Assembly: GCF_015207455.1 (NCBI RefSeq)
Contig: NZ_JADEWV010000022.1
Span: forward strand, 1 to 48,716
Length of the DNA stretch: 48,716 bases
Origin: Microcoleus sp. LEGE 07076
GTDB taxonomy: Bacteria > Cyanobacteriota > Cyanobacteriia > Cyanobacteriales > Microcoleaceae
Direction of reading: 5' to 3'
Below are positions 19,346 through 26,598 of the stretch, piece after piece (the first letter of the stretch is position 1; the number at the start of each line of letters is the position of its first letter). A model generated the notes under the pieces. That model was not told the origin of the DNA, ran no database searches, and saw only the letters and a list, made by a program, of their open reading frames with translations. A program made the position numbers and the translations under genes.

Positions 19346-19404
19346 TTCGCGCGTGCGGACTTGAGTCCGCTTTCATGGAGCGGACTCAAGTCCGCACTAC
19401 GAAC
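19346..19404. repeat. Long palindrome (18-bp perfect stem)
   Basis: GTGCGGACTTGAGTCCGC (19353-19370) pairs perfectly with GCGGACTCAAGTCCGCAC (19380-19397) around a 9-base loop; GTTCG and CGAAC extend it outward past a small internal loop. Similar 'agtccgc' palindromes are dispersed in cyanobacteria; another is at 28982-28999. It lies between two genes on the plus strand. Confidence 0.75.
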
Positions 19405-19546
19405 CGTTTTTCTAGCAATCGACCAAACTCGATCTTAAATTTTATTAGAAAGGCGGGTTCAGCAAGAATTATGATTTTTATTAAACTCATAACTCCTGCG
19501 ATGGTATCATCTCAAAACTATCATTTCCTGCAGCGGAATACTAAAT

Positions 19547-22420
19547 ATGAAAAGATTGAAATTTCCTAAGATTAGCAAAAATATACAGATAAAAAATCGC
19601 CGACAAAACCTGCCTTTAATATTTTTTATATTATCCCTAGCATTTTTCCTGTTTAGTTTGTATAAAAGCTTATTTTTACCATTGGCTTTATCAGCGCCGT
19701 CGCCGGGAAGCGAACCAAGTAAAGAACAGCCAACTCTGCAACCTTTTGAACAAGTTGTCAAAGATTACAAAAAGTTAGAGGGATTGTTTACCCTTTACCG
19801 CAATGAATCAACAAATAAAGTTTATCTGGAAATTACACCCCAACAACTCGACAAAAAGTTCCTGTGTTTTGTGACATTGGCGTCGGGTTTGGGGGAAGGC
19901 GGCATTTTTAGCGGATTGCCGATCGGCGATTTCTTGTTTCAACTGCGGCGAGTCCAAAATAACGTGCAGTTTGTGATACCGAATATCAATTTTCGCACCC
20001 GTCCGGGCGACCCGCAAGCGGGCTCGGTGGAAAGGGCATTTAGCGAGTCTATCCTCTATTCTTTGCCGCTCCAAAGCATTCATCCGCAAAGGCAAACTCT
20101 GCTGATCGACTTAGGCGACTTGCTGATGAGCCAAAAGCGCGATTTACCGGGGATAAAAGCGATTTTACCGATGATTTTGGGCGCTTCTTACTCGATCGAT
20201 GAAGACAAATCTTATTTTAAAGATGTGAAAGCGTTTCCGCTGAATGTAGAAATTGCTTCAATTTACGGTTTTTCCAGCGATAATGACAGTGCGGTTAACT
20301 ATTTACCTTCGGTTCCTGACAGTCGGGCTTTTAACCTCCGCATTCACTACAGTTTCTCGGAAGTACCGATCAATAATGGCTACCGCCCCAGACTTGCAGA
20401 CGAGCGAGTCGGGTATTTTCTCACAGCATATAAAGACTTTTCAGACAAGAGCGGCCGGGAGCCTTTTGTGCGCTATATTAATCGCTGGCATTTGCAAAAG
20501 CAAATCCCCACCGCACCGATGTCGCCTCCGGTGGTGCCGATCGTTTTTTGGATTGAAAACAATGTGCCTGTGGAATACCGAAACGCGATTCGCGACGGAA
20601 TTTTGGAGTGGAACAAAGCTTTTGAAAAGGCTGGTTTTACAGAGGCAATTCAGGTAAAACAAATGCCGGAAAATGCTAAATGGAACCCGGCTGATGTCCG
20701 TTACAATACTGTTAGGTGGTCGAGTTCTTTTGAGTCGGATTTTGCAGGCATTGGGCCGTCTCGCACTAACCCGCTGACTGGGGAAATTTTGGATGCTGAT
20801 ATTTTGTTGGATGCTGATATTGTCCGGCAAATTAAACAGGGCTATAGGTCTTTGGTGGAACAAAATCGATCGCTGGCGAGGAGTTTTCAAGCGCGAAACG
20901 GCTCTAATACGAATCCCTGTCAGTTCGGGATGTATTCGCGTTATTTGAATGTTCTAGAAAATGGGGATTTGGCGAAAAGCAGCGGTGGAAATTCTCAAGG
21001 TGGAATTGCTGATGATTTGCCGACTTTGGTGGAAAGATATCAAGAGCAAAAACGAGATCCTTTGTCACAGTTGATGTCGAGTTCGGATATGTGTTTTGGG
21101 TTGGAATCGAGCCGGCAATTTGCGATCGGCGCAATGTCGGTGGATATATTGGAAAATGCAGCGCCTAGCGCTACGGCGATTGACAGTTACGTGAATCAAT
21201 ACATCCAATATTTGACTGCCCACGAAGTGGGTCACACTCTCGGTTTGAGGCACAATTTTCACGGCAGTACGATGCTGGAACCGGAGGAGTTGAACAATAT
21301 TTCGATCGCCCGCAGCAAGGGTTTAACCGCGTCGGTGATGGATTACCTGCCGGTTAATTTGGCACCGCCGGGAACTGTTCAGGGCGACTATTATCCAACG
21401 ATTGTAGGGCCTTATGACGATTGGGCGATCGAGTACGGTTACAAAGTTCTTGGCGGCCCCAAACCCAACAGCGATTTACCAGCGCTGGAACAAATTGCCA
21501 GCCGCGCTGCTCAATTGCAATTAGCCTACGCGCCGGATGAGGATACTGTTGACAATCTCGATCCGGCTGCGAATACTTTCGATCTCAGCAGTAATATGCT
21601 GACGTATTCGCAATGGCAAATGGATAATGCTAGGGCGATGTGGAAGCGTTTGTCGAAGCGAATTCCGCTTGGGGAAGAGGGTTATAACGAACTGCGGGTG
21701 ATGTTTGATTCGGTGTTTGGATATTATGTCAATCAGGTGATGAATGCGACTTTGTATGTGGGGGGACAGTCGTTTAACCGGATTCGCCCGGGAGATGCGA
21801 ATGCGAAATTGCCGTTTGTGCCGATCGAACTTTCGCAGCAGCGAGAAGCTTTAGCAACATTAGATAAGTACGTTTTTGCCCCGGATGCCTTTAGTTTCGA
21901 TCCGGATTTGCTGAATAAATTAGCACCGGCGCGCTGGCAGCATTGGGGAAGTCCGGCTTTGGTATTTCCTCTAGATTACCCGATCGGCGATCGAATTACT
22001 TTTTTGCAGCGATTTGTGCTGCGGGTTTTGCTATCTCCGGTGCGCTTGACGAGACTGCGGGATGCCGAGTTAAAATCAGCACCGGAAACTGTTTTGAGGT
22101 TGCCGGAATTGTTCGATACATTGCAAAAAGATATTTGGAAAGAGGTTTTGCAGCCGGAAAAGAAGATGCAAATTTCAACTTTTCGGCGTTCTTTGCAGCG
22201 GGAACATTTGGCAATTTTGATGGGAATGGTGCTGCGAAAAACCAGTGCTCCTGAAGATGCGCGGACTCTGGCTTGGTACGAGTTGCGGCAGTTGCGGGAG
22301 GGTTTGAGCAAGAGTATTCGGAATTTGGATCGGAATGCGGATGCTTATACGCGGGCTCATTTGGAGGAAACGCGCGATCGAATTTCTAAGGTTTTGAATT
22401 CGCAGATTCAGTCGAATTAA
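19547..22420 (+). CDS. Zinc-dependent metalloprotease, metzincin type (DUF5117/DUF4953 group)
   Basis: 957 residues with an N-terminal membrane segment (FFILSLAFFLFSLYKSLFLPL) that should export and anchor the protein. The active site is HEVGHTLGLRH (H559, E560, H563, H569), a full metzincin HExxHxxGxxH, followed by SVMDYLPVN, the probable Met-turn. The N-terminal part (LFTLYRNESTNKVYLEI ... FLQRR-like FLFQLRRV) and PVEYRNAIRDGILEWNKAFEKAG match the large DUF5117-DUF4953 protease family. Substrate unknown; likely acts in the periplasm or on the surface. ATG 19547 is chosen as the first Met before the basic region. It ends just before the accessory island. Confidence 0.88.
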   Translation: MKRLKFPKISKNIQIKNRRQNLPLIFFILSLAFFLFSLYKSLFLPLALSAPSPGSEPSKEQPTLQPFEQVVKDYKKLEGLFTLYRNESTNKVYLEITPQQLDKKFLCFVTLASGLGEGGIFSGLPIGDFLFQLRRVQNNVQFVIPNINFRTRPGDPQAGSVERAFSESILYSLPLQSIHPQRQTLLIDLGDLLMSQKRDLPGIKAILPMILGASYSIDEDKSYFKDVKAFPLNVEIASIYGFSSDNDSAVNYLPSVPDSRAFNLRIHYSFSEVPINNGYRPRLADERVGYFLTAYKDFSDKSGREPFVRYINRWHLQKQIPTAPMSPPVVPIVFWIENNVPVEYRNAIRDGILEWNKAFEKAGFTEAIQVKQMPENAKWNPADVRYNTVRWSSSFESDFAGIGPSRTNPLTGEILDADILLDADIVRQIKQGYRSLVEQNRSLARSFQARNGSNTNPCQFGMYSRYLNVLENGDLAKSSGGNSQGGIADDLPTLVERYQEQKRDPLSQLMSSSDMCFGLESSRQFAIGAMSVDILENAAPSATAIDSYVNQYIQYLTAHEVGHTLGLRHNFHGSTMLEPEELNNISIARSKGLTASVMDYLPVNLAPPGTVQGDYYPTIVGPYDDWAIEYGYKVLGGPKPNSDLPALEQIASRAAQLQLAYAPDEDTVDNLDPAANTFDLSSNMLTYSQWQMDNARAMWKRLSKRIPLGEEGYNELRVMFDSVFGYYVNQVMNATLYVGGQSFNRIRPGDANAKLPFVPIELSQQREALATLDKYVFAPDAFSFDPDLLNKLAPARWQHWGSPALVFPLDYPIGDRITFLQRFVLRVLLSPVRLTRLRDAELKSAPETVLRLPELFDTLQKDIWKEVLQPEKKMQISTFRRSLQREHLAILMGMVLRKTSAPEDARTLAWYELRQLREGLSKSIRNLDRNADAYTRAHLEETRDRISKVLNSQIQSN

Positions 22421-22430
22421 TTTGGGGGTT

Positions 22431-22496
22431 CAGAAACCTGGTTTTTAGGATAATATTTCGTTGTAGCCATATATTTGGTCAAAAACCCGGTTTCTG
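22431..22496. repeat. Inverted repeat with CAGAAACC(T/G)GGTTTTT arms
   Basis: CAGAAACCTGGTTTTT (22431-22446) faces AAAAACCCGGTTTCTG (22481-22496); 15 of 16 positions pair. The 34-bp centre is AT-rich. It lies immediately upstream of the remnant xisH end and marks the left border of the accessory island. A related single arm is at about 2241. Confidence 0.7.
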
Positions 22497-22538
22497 AGAA
22501 TCTCAGTCAAGCGAAAACAATACGGAGGAGATTATCCA

Positions 22539-22886
22539 ATGGCAACCGCAAATCAACCCGTACACCAATGGCGTGAAACATTGGAGAAAATTCTCCAATA
22601 CTATGCGAATCTTCCTTATACTTATGGAGATGTGATTACCTATCTGATAGTTAGTCGCGATCGCAATCATTTTATGCTGATACATGAAGGTTGGGAAAAT
22701 CATCTGCGAGTTCATGGTACTGTGGTTCACGCCGAAATCCGCAACGACAAAATCTGGATTCACTATGATGGCATTGAAGACGGCATCACGGTTGAACTCG
22801 TCGCCGCTGGCGTGCCCAAAGACTGCATTGTTCTGGCTTTCCATCCACCGGAAGTTCGAGAACATACTGGATATGCGATCGCGTAA
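22539..22886 (+). CDS. xisI: XisI family protein
   Basis: 115 residues of the XisI family, first described as a factor needed for excision of the fdxN element in Anabaena and widespread in cyanobacteria next to xisH. Typical features: LEKILQYYANLPYTYGD, HEGWENHLRVHG, DKIWIHYDGIEDGI and VPKDCIVLAFHPPEVR. Normally it overlaps the 3' end of xisH; here the preceding bases still encode a remnant EEIIQW of XisH in the right frame, and the same bases provide the ribosome site GGAGGAG, but the rest of xisH is missing. The 3' 138 bases are about 93% identical to those of the xisI at 23339. Confidence 0.9.
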   Translation: MATANQPVHQWRETLEKILQYYANLPYTYGDVITYLIVSRDRNHFMLIHEGWENHLRVHGTVVHAEIRNDKIWIHYDGIEDGITVELVAAGVPKDCIVLAFHPPEVREHTGYAIA

Positions 22887-22934
22887 CCTCTGCGGAACTT
22901 GTGTCGTATACGATAAATAAACATAACAGCCCTT

Positions 22935-23351
22935 ATGCCTGCCAAAGACTTTTATCACGATACTGTCTGCACAGCCCTCATCAAAGACGGTTGGACAATT
23001 ACTAACGATCCTTTCAAGCTCAAAGTTGGCGGACGTTCAGTCTACGTTGATTTGGGCGCAAAAAAGCTCTTCGCAGCCGAGAAGCAAGGGCGCAAAATTG
23101 CCGTTGAAATCAAAAGCTTCCTCGACCCATCACTTGTCAGCGAGTTAGAAAAGGCACTCGGTCAATACGATTTGTACTCTCTGATTATGGAGGATGAAGA
23201 TCCAGAACGAGTCCTTTACCTAGCGATCGCCCAAACCGTATTTGCAGGTTTTTTCTCAGAATAAATATGTCAAATGGTACTTCGTAAAAAAAGCATTAAC
23301 CTGATTATTTTTGATTCAGAAACAGAGGAGATTGTTCAATGGATACACTAA
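22935..23351 (+). pseudogene. xisH: XisH family protein with in-frame premature stop
   Basis: XisH has a PD-(D/E)XK nuclease-like fold; the core is seen in VDLGAKKLFAAEKQ and RKIAVEIKSFLDPS. Translation from ATG 22935 stops at TAA 23262-23264 after 109 residues (...FAGFFSE). The same frame then continues for 28 codons with the normal XisH end (KSINLIIFDSETEEIVQWIH) to TAA 23349-23351. With the stop replaced the length would be 138, equal to the family norm and close to the 136-residue intact copy at 31948. So a single nonsense codon separates the two parts. The end overlaps the next xisI start, as in the intact pair. The truncated product may still be made but lacks the C-terminal strands. 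Confidence 0.85.
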
Positions 23352-23674
23352 AATTTTATCAAGATACAGTTGAGAAAATTCTCAAAGATCATGCTGCTAT
23401 TTCTTATAGTCATGGCGACATTCAACAATATGTCATCATTGATGCCGATCGAACTCATTTTTTACTCTTCAATGAAGGTTGGGATCGTAAAAAGCGAGTT
23501 CACGGTTGTGTCACCCATGTCCAAATTATCGGAGACAAAATCTGGATTCATTATGATGGGATTGAGGACGGTATCACGGTTGAACTCGTCGCCGCTGGCG
23601 TGCCCAAAGACCACATTGTTCTGGCTTTCCATCCACCGGAAGTGCGAGAGTATACTGGATATGCGATCGCGTAG
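23339..23674 (+). CDS. xisI: XisI family protein
   Basis: 111 residues, complete XisI. It starts inside the last codons of the xisH reading frame (ATGG overlap), behind AGAGGAG, so translation was probably coupled to xisH; with the upstream stop codon, coupling may be lost. The N-terminal half differs from the neighbouring xisI at 22539, while DGIEDGITVELVAAGVPKD and the rest of the C-terminus are nearly identical at DNA level, suggesting gene conversion. Confidence 0.9.
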   Translation: MDTLKFYQDTVEKILKDHAAISYSHGDIQQYVIIDADRTHFLLFNEGWDRKKRVHGCVTHVQIIGDKIWIHYDGIEDGITVELVAAGVPKDHIVLAFHPPEVREYTGYAIA

Positions 23675-23712
23675 CTTTTAGCCTTGACCAAGATTTTAGA
23701 TAACATCAGCAG

Positions 23713-23979
23713 TCAATTGAGGAAATTAAGTTTGTTAATTGATTTTATATTTCTTGATGCGTGTTGTAGAGATTGACCAAATAATTGCGGTTTTGGCAAA
23801 GGTTTACCCTCATCTAGCATCGATTCAGTTAAAAGTTCTAAAACCTCGCGGGCATTTTTTAATGCGTCTTCGTAAGTATCACCGTGGGTATGACAATAGT
23901 CTCCCCATTCTGGAAAACTAACGACATAGCAGCTATCCTCATCTGACCACTGAATAATAATAGTATAATGACTGTTCAT
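23713..23979 (-). CDS. hicB: HicB family antitoxin
   Basis: 88-residue HicB with the partial RNase H-like fold: YTIIIQWSDEDSCYVVSFPEWGDYCHTHGDTYEDALKNAREVLEL reads as the standard core. It would neutralise HicA and repress the operon. The C-terminus after LPKPQ is short and no clear ribbon-helix-helix or HTH DNA-binding tail is visible, so repression may need another part. Its ATG overlaps the hicA stop by 4 bases (ATGA). Confidence 0.9.
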   Translation of the reverse strand: MNSHYTIIIQWSDEDSCYVVSFPEWGDYCHTHGDTYEDALKNAREVLELLTESMLDEGKPLPKPQLFGQSLQHASRNIKSINKLNFLN

Positions 23980-24191
23980 CCGTTTTCCTCCTCAATTGCA
24001 GCTAGTTGCTTGATAGCATTTTCAACATCTTTTTTCTGATAGAGCTTAGCATCACCGCCGTCTTTTCCTGAGAGAGTCAGTTGTCCTGGTAGCAGAGGAT
24101 GTGACCATTTGGTGTGGCTACCTTTAGCAGACTCACAAACAAATCCTGCTTTCAATAATAGGCTTTTCAAATCCCTGATTTTTCTGGGCAT
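23976..24191 (-). CDS. hicA: HicA family toxin (mRNA interferase)
   Basis: 71-residue HicA with double-stranded RNA-binding-like fold. The catalytic His lies in KGSHTKWSHP; RDLKSLLLKAGFVCESA and the DVENAIKQL tail are typical. HicA cleaves mRNA when not bound by HicB. Gene order hicA-hicB with ATGA overlap is the classical type II arrangement, and no lesion is seen, so the pair looks functional. Confidence 0.92.
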   Translation of the reverse strand: MPRKIRDLKSLLLKAGFVCESAKGSHTKWSHPLLPGQLTLSGKDGGDAKLYQKKDVENAIKQLAAIEEENG

Positions 24192-24194
24192 CCG

Positions 24195-24236
24195 TTATTT
24201 ACCTAGTTGCTGCTGTGTGAGGCGGGATTCAGACAT
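24195..24236 (-). pseudogene. 13-codon 5' stub, possible HNH endonuclease partner remnant
   Basis: ATG 24236 overlaps the stop of the upstream gene by 8 bases (ATGTCTGA) and reads MSESRLTQQQLGK before TAA. The sequence resembles the start of small cyanobacterial HNH endonucleases that commonly follow this type of upstream gene, as far as I recall; all catalytic parts are missing. The overlap implies that a full downstream partner was once translationally coupled and was deleted up to the hicA promoter. Confidence 0.45.
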
Positions 24237-24636
24237 AATCAACGATATTGGGATGAGGATTGATGCCAAGGGTTTGCATCAAGTCCGTCAGAGGTTGGTT
24301 GCGGAAGGTTGCAAGTTGAATTAAGGCTTGAATGCGGGTAACGTTGAGTTGTTCAAGGCGCGAACTCATTTGGATCAGTTGCTTGTGTTCTTCGGGAGTC
24401 AGGGTTTCGGCATGACGCTTGGCGATGAGGGCATGGTATTCTTCCCAGGTTTGTGCACTAAAGCCGATGTTAATTTGTTGCAGCAAGTCGGCTTCAGTAG
24501 GTTGGGTGGTTGGAAGTTTAGGCTGGAGGCGTTCTTGCAGGGCGTTGAGGATGTAGCGATCGGGTTCAACGCCCTGTCGAGATGCTTCAATGCGGATCTG
24601 GTGTTCGAGTTCGGGAGAGAGGTTGAGGGTAATCAT
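24229..24636 (-). CDS. Hypothetical protein with ribbon-helix-helix-like N-terminus
   Basis: 135 residues. The first 38 (ITLNLSPELEHQIRIEASRQ ... DRYILNALQERL) have the beta-strand/helix/helix pattern of CopG/Arc-type DNA-binding domains. The remainder is helical (AEDLLQQINIG-like, TLTPEEHKQLIQMSSRLEQL) with no recognised domain. Such proteins often act as antitoxins or regulators. It overlaps the 13-codon stub by 8 bases, so it was probably the first gene of a two-gene unit. Function otherwise unknown. Confidence 0.75.
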   Translation of the reverse strand: MITLNLSPELEHQIRIEASRQGVEPDRYILNALQERLQPKLPTTQPTEADLLQQINIGFSAQTWEEYHALIAKRHAETLTPEEHKQLIQMSSRLEQLNVTRIQALIQLATFRNQPLTDLMQTLGINPHPNIVDYV

Positions 24637-24723
24637 AGTTATCTTAGCAGCAACATCTATTCATCATTTTAGCGATCGGGCTTTCACCTTATCTGGAACT
24701 TCATCGCCTGGGACTTCTCGATT

Positions 24724-24930
24724 TTACTGCCCGCGTCCTGGTTTGCAATCTACGAAACCTAATGCTTCTGTGTCGAGAAAATTGGCGATCGAAATGGCGA
24801 TCGTTGGTGCGATCGGATATTCAATTTCCGCAGCACGCGCGATCGAAGCCACTTTAATTCGTTCTGGCAAACGTCCCAAAATAACTTCGGCATCAGCAGG
24901 AGAAAGTTGTTCTTGAAGTTTGGCTTGCAT
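24724..24930 (-). CDS. Small hypothetical protein
   Basis: 68 residues from ATG 24930 (MQAKLQEQLSPADAEVILGR), preceded by GGTGA about 6 bases upstream. The longer frame to 25062 crosses the attC-like site and is not used. Sequence is Ala/Ile-rich with helical pattern (LPERIKVASIARAAEIEYPI) that could be a small HTH, but I cannot name a family. It lies directly after the attC-like site, so it could belong to a following cassette or be native. Confidence 0.5.
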   Translation of the reverse strand: MQAKLQEQLSPADAEVILGRLPERIKVASIARAAEIEYPIAPTIAISIANFLDTEALGFVDCKPGRGQ

Positions 24931-24994
24931 GGTATTCACCTTTGGGTTGGAATTTGACAGATACATTCCAGCCACTACGGAACTCAGATTTAGC

Positions 24995-25076
24995 GGTATA
25001 ACGATCCCGTTCACCCGCCGCCTCTGCATCACAATAATAAACTTATGGCGGTCGGTGTGCAACGGGCTTGTTATGC
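24995..25076 (-). other. attC-like site (integron cassette recombination site)
   Basis: Read on the minus strand, GCATAACAAGCCCGTT at 25076 faces, after an AT-rich centre, AACGGGATCGTTATAC near 24996. Aligning one arm with the inverse complement of the other gives GTATAACGATCCCGTT-CAC-CCG-CCGCC against the same order with three extra single bases (G, A, A). Paired R-like boxes, an unpaired spacer, paired L-like boxes and extrahelical bases on one arm are the hallmarks of attC. It begins 16 bases after the GNAT stop, where attC sites normally lie. The R boxes (GTTATGC/ATAAC) are of VCR-like rather than class 1 type. Confidence 0.65.
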
Positions 25077-25092
25077 GACTGATTAGATCCTT

Positions 25093-25551
25093 TCACTTGT
25101 ATTTCTCCATAAACACGAACGACAAATTTTTGTTTATCTCCGTATTCTTGAATATCTTATATCCAAGCCGCTCATAAAGATGAATGTTGCGATCGCTCTT
25201 GTTTCCCGTGAACAGTTCAAATCGTTGCACTTGACCGAAACATGACTCAAACGACTCCATTAACACTGTACCGATGCCTTGTCCTTGATGATTAGGATGA
25301 ACAATTAACCGCTCAATATAGCAAGTATTTCCTGATTGATAACCTCTGACTGAACCAATAATCTTGCTCTCAACTTGAATCTTCAAGAAAACTTTACTAT
25401 TGAAATCCACCTCTAGTTCTTCCATCGTTTGAATCAGCGGTGGAATACTGAAGTCATTGTACAGCTTTGCCTCGCTCTGATATGCCAACTTTTGCAGTTC
25501 AAGAATGGCTACCGCATCTTCAGTTGAAGCATATGTGATATTTTTTATCAT
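25093..25551 (-). CDS. GNAT family N-acetyltransferase
   Basis: 152 residues with the GNAT fold: ITYASTEDAVAILELQKLAY at the start, strand 4 CYIERLIVHPNHQGQGIGTVLM with the acetyl-CoA P-loop (Q-x-x-G-x-G/A as QGQGIG), and the late NIHLYERLGYKIF motif. It transfers an acetyl group from acetyl-CoA to an amine; the acceptor is unknown. GNAT genes are among the commonest integron cassette cargo, which fits the flanking recombination-site features. Confidence 0.92.
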   Translation of the reverse strand: MIKNITYASTEDAVAILELQKLAYQSEAKLYNDFSIPPLIQTMEELEVDFNSKVFLKIQVESKIIGSVRGYQSGNTCYIERLIVHPNHQGQGIGTVLMESFESCFGQVQRFELFTGNKSDRNIHLYERLGYKIFKNTEINKNLSFVFMEKYK

Positions 25552-25601
25552 CTAACAGCCTCGCTTTCTGCAACATCAGGCGCAATCAGCATAACGTAGA
25601 G

Positions 25602-26204
25602 CTAACCGGAGTCATATCTGGTTAGTCCATTGAGCTTTCTTCCAACGGGAACAAATTGCCAGCCAAGCGCCTTTGCGGCGGCGGCATCCCAATGCCCATC
25701 TCCATAGTAAGTAACGCTGGCAAAGACACCATTGAGTTGTCGCAGGGCGTGAAGCATTATTTCCTGCCTCTCGAAATGATCGTCGGACGTAGCCAATGGA
25801 ACGCCTGCTACGGGAAAGCCAGAGACTGATAGTTTCAGTAGCGCCGATCCGCGCCAGCCTCCTGTAGCGTACGCTACTCTATGCATGGGTGAAAGGTTGA
25901 GGCTTTCCACAAAAGCCTTAGCACCTGGTATCTCGGCAAACGATCCGTGGTCAGAAACATAACGACGAATATTGGCAACAAATCGGTCTCGAACAGCCGA
26001 TACCGTGTCTATCGTTGCGGCTATAGCGTTGTCATTCAGAATCTCGGTCAATATCCCGGAAGCGGTGAATTGGGTGTACGTGCTCCAAGCCGGACGCAAT
26101 TTGACATTGCCAAGTACGTCGCGGACTGTCGCCAAGTACAACGCATCGTCATTCGCGTCGGATTGCAGAAGCGTACCGTCAATGTCAAAGATGACTGCAT
26201 TCAT
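25602..26204 (-). CDS. HAD family hydrolase
   Basis: 200 residues. Motif I is FDIDGTLL (nucleophile Asp and acid/base Asp, residues 7 and 9), motif II is about AYATGG, and motif IV YYGDGHWDAAAAKALGWQF gives the metal-binding acid. The cap is helical, placing it with subclass I phosphatases (phosphoglycolate phosphatase-like). Substrate unknown. HAD genes also occur in integron cassettes, and the 5' leader GTTATGCCGCACAACAATG is cassette-like, but no paired attC can be folded at its 3' end. Confidence 0.88.
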   Translation of the reverse strand: MNAVIFDIDGTLLQSDANDDALYLATVRDVLGNVKLRPAWSTYTQFTASGILTEILNDNAIAATIDTVSAVRDRFVANIRRYVSDHGSFAEIPGAKAFVESLNLSPMHRVAYATGGWRGSALLKLSVSGFPVAGVPLATSDDHFERQEIMLHALRQLNGVFASVTYYGDGHWDAAAAKALGWQFVPVGRKLNGLTRYDSG

Positions 26205-26287
26205 TATTCATTGTTGTGCGGCATAACTTATAATTGTATCGCAGTTGCGGTACAATACCCAATACAATAGAAAAATACCGCCGATCG

Positions 26288-26365
26288 CTAATGTATTTCA
26301 CCAAAGGTGGCAGTAATCCACACAGCAATTGCTGGCGATCGACAAGCATTTAACCAAATAGTCAT
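26288..26365 (-). pseudogene. 25-codon 5' stub of a DUF5615 (PIN-like) toxin
   Basis: ATG 26365 overlaps the DUF433 stop by 4 bases (ATGA). It reads MTIWLNACRSPAIAVWITAT then FGEIH and stops. The pattern MTIW-[DN]-A-x-x-S-P-A-I-A-x-W-I-x-A-T-F-G is the start of DUF5615 Mut7-C/PIN-like proteins that normally follow DUF433 as toxin. The catalytic remainder is missing, so the unit is a deleted toxin gene. Confidence 0.7.
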
Positions 26366-26598
26366 GCTGCTAAAACGGGACGATCGAGTTTGCGGACTGC
26401 ATAGAGAAGCGCAGCTTTAATATCGTCAAGTTCCAAGTCTGGCAATTCTTCGAGAAACTCAAAAATTTGCTCACCCGCAGCTAGCAATTCTAGGATATCG
26501 ATGACTCGAATCCGCATTCCCCGGATGCAGGGACGACCGCCACATTGTCTTGGGTTCACTGTGATTCTGTCAAACAGATAAGCAACGGATGCTGGCAT
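26362..26598 (-). CDS. DUF433 antitoxin-like protein
   Basis: 78 residues of the DUF433 family: DRITVNPRQCGGRPCIRGMRIRVIDILELLAAGEQIFEFLEELPDLELDDIKAAL is the whole small domain (GxPCIRGxRI then HTH-like helices). DUF433 proteins are usually antitoxins in pairs with DUF5615. Here the overlapping partner is only a stub, so this is an orphan antitoxin or regulator. Confidence 0.88.
   Translation of the reverse strand: MPASVAYLFDRITVNPRQCGGRPCIRGMRIRVIDILELLAAGEQIFEFLEELPDLELDDIKAALLYAVRKLDRPVLAA

Larger units (their letters stand above)
24995..25556 (-). mobile_element. Putative integron gene cassette carrying GNAT gene
   Basis: The unit runs from GTTAGATG (25556-25549), where the last three bases are the GNAT start codon as in many cassettes, through the single ORF to the attC-like site. 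It has no promoter-sized leader, also typical. No intI gene is in the window. The neighbouring HAD gene is preceded by GTTATGCC (26227) and followed by GTTATGC (25594), so it may be a second, degenerate cassette. Confidence 0.55.

Noticed and set aside
24931-25062. N-terminal extension of the small gene at 24724
   Set aside because: The extended frame crosses the attC-like palindrome; the internal ATG 24930 has its own GGTGA site.
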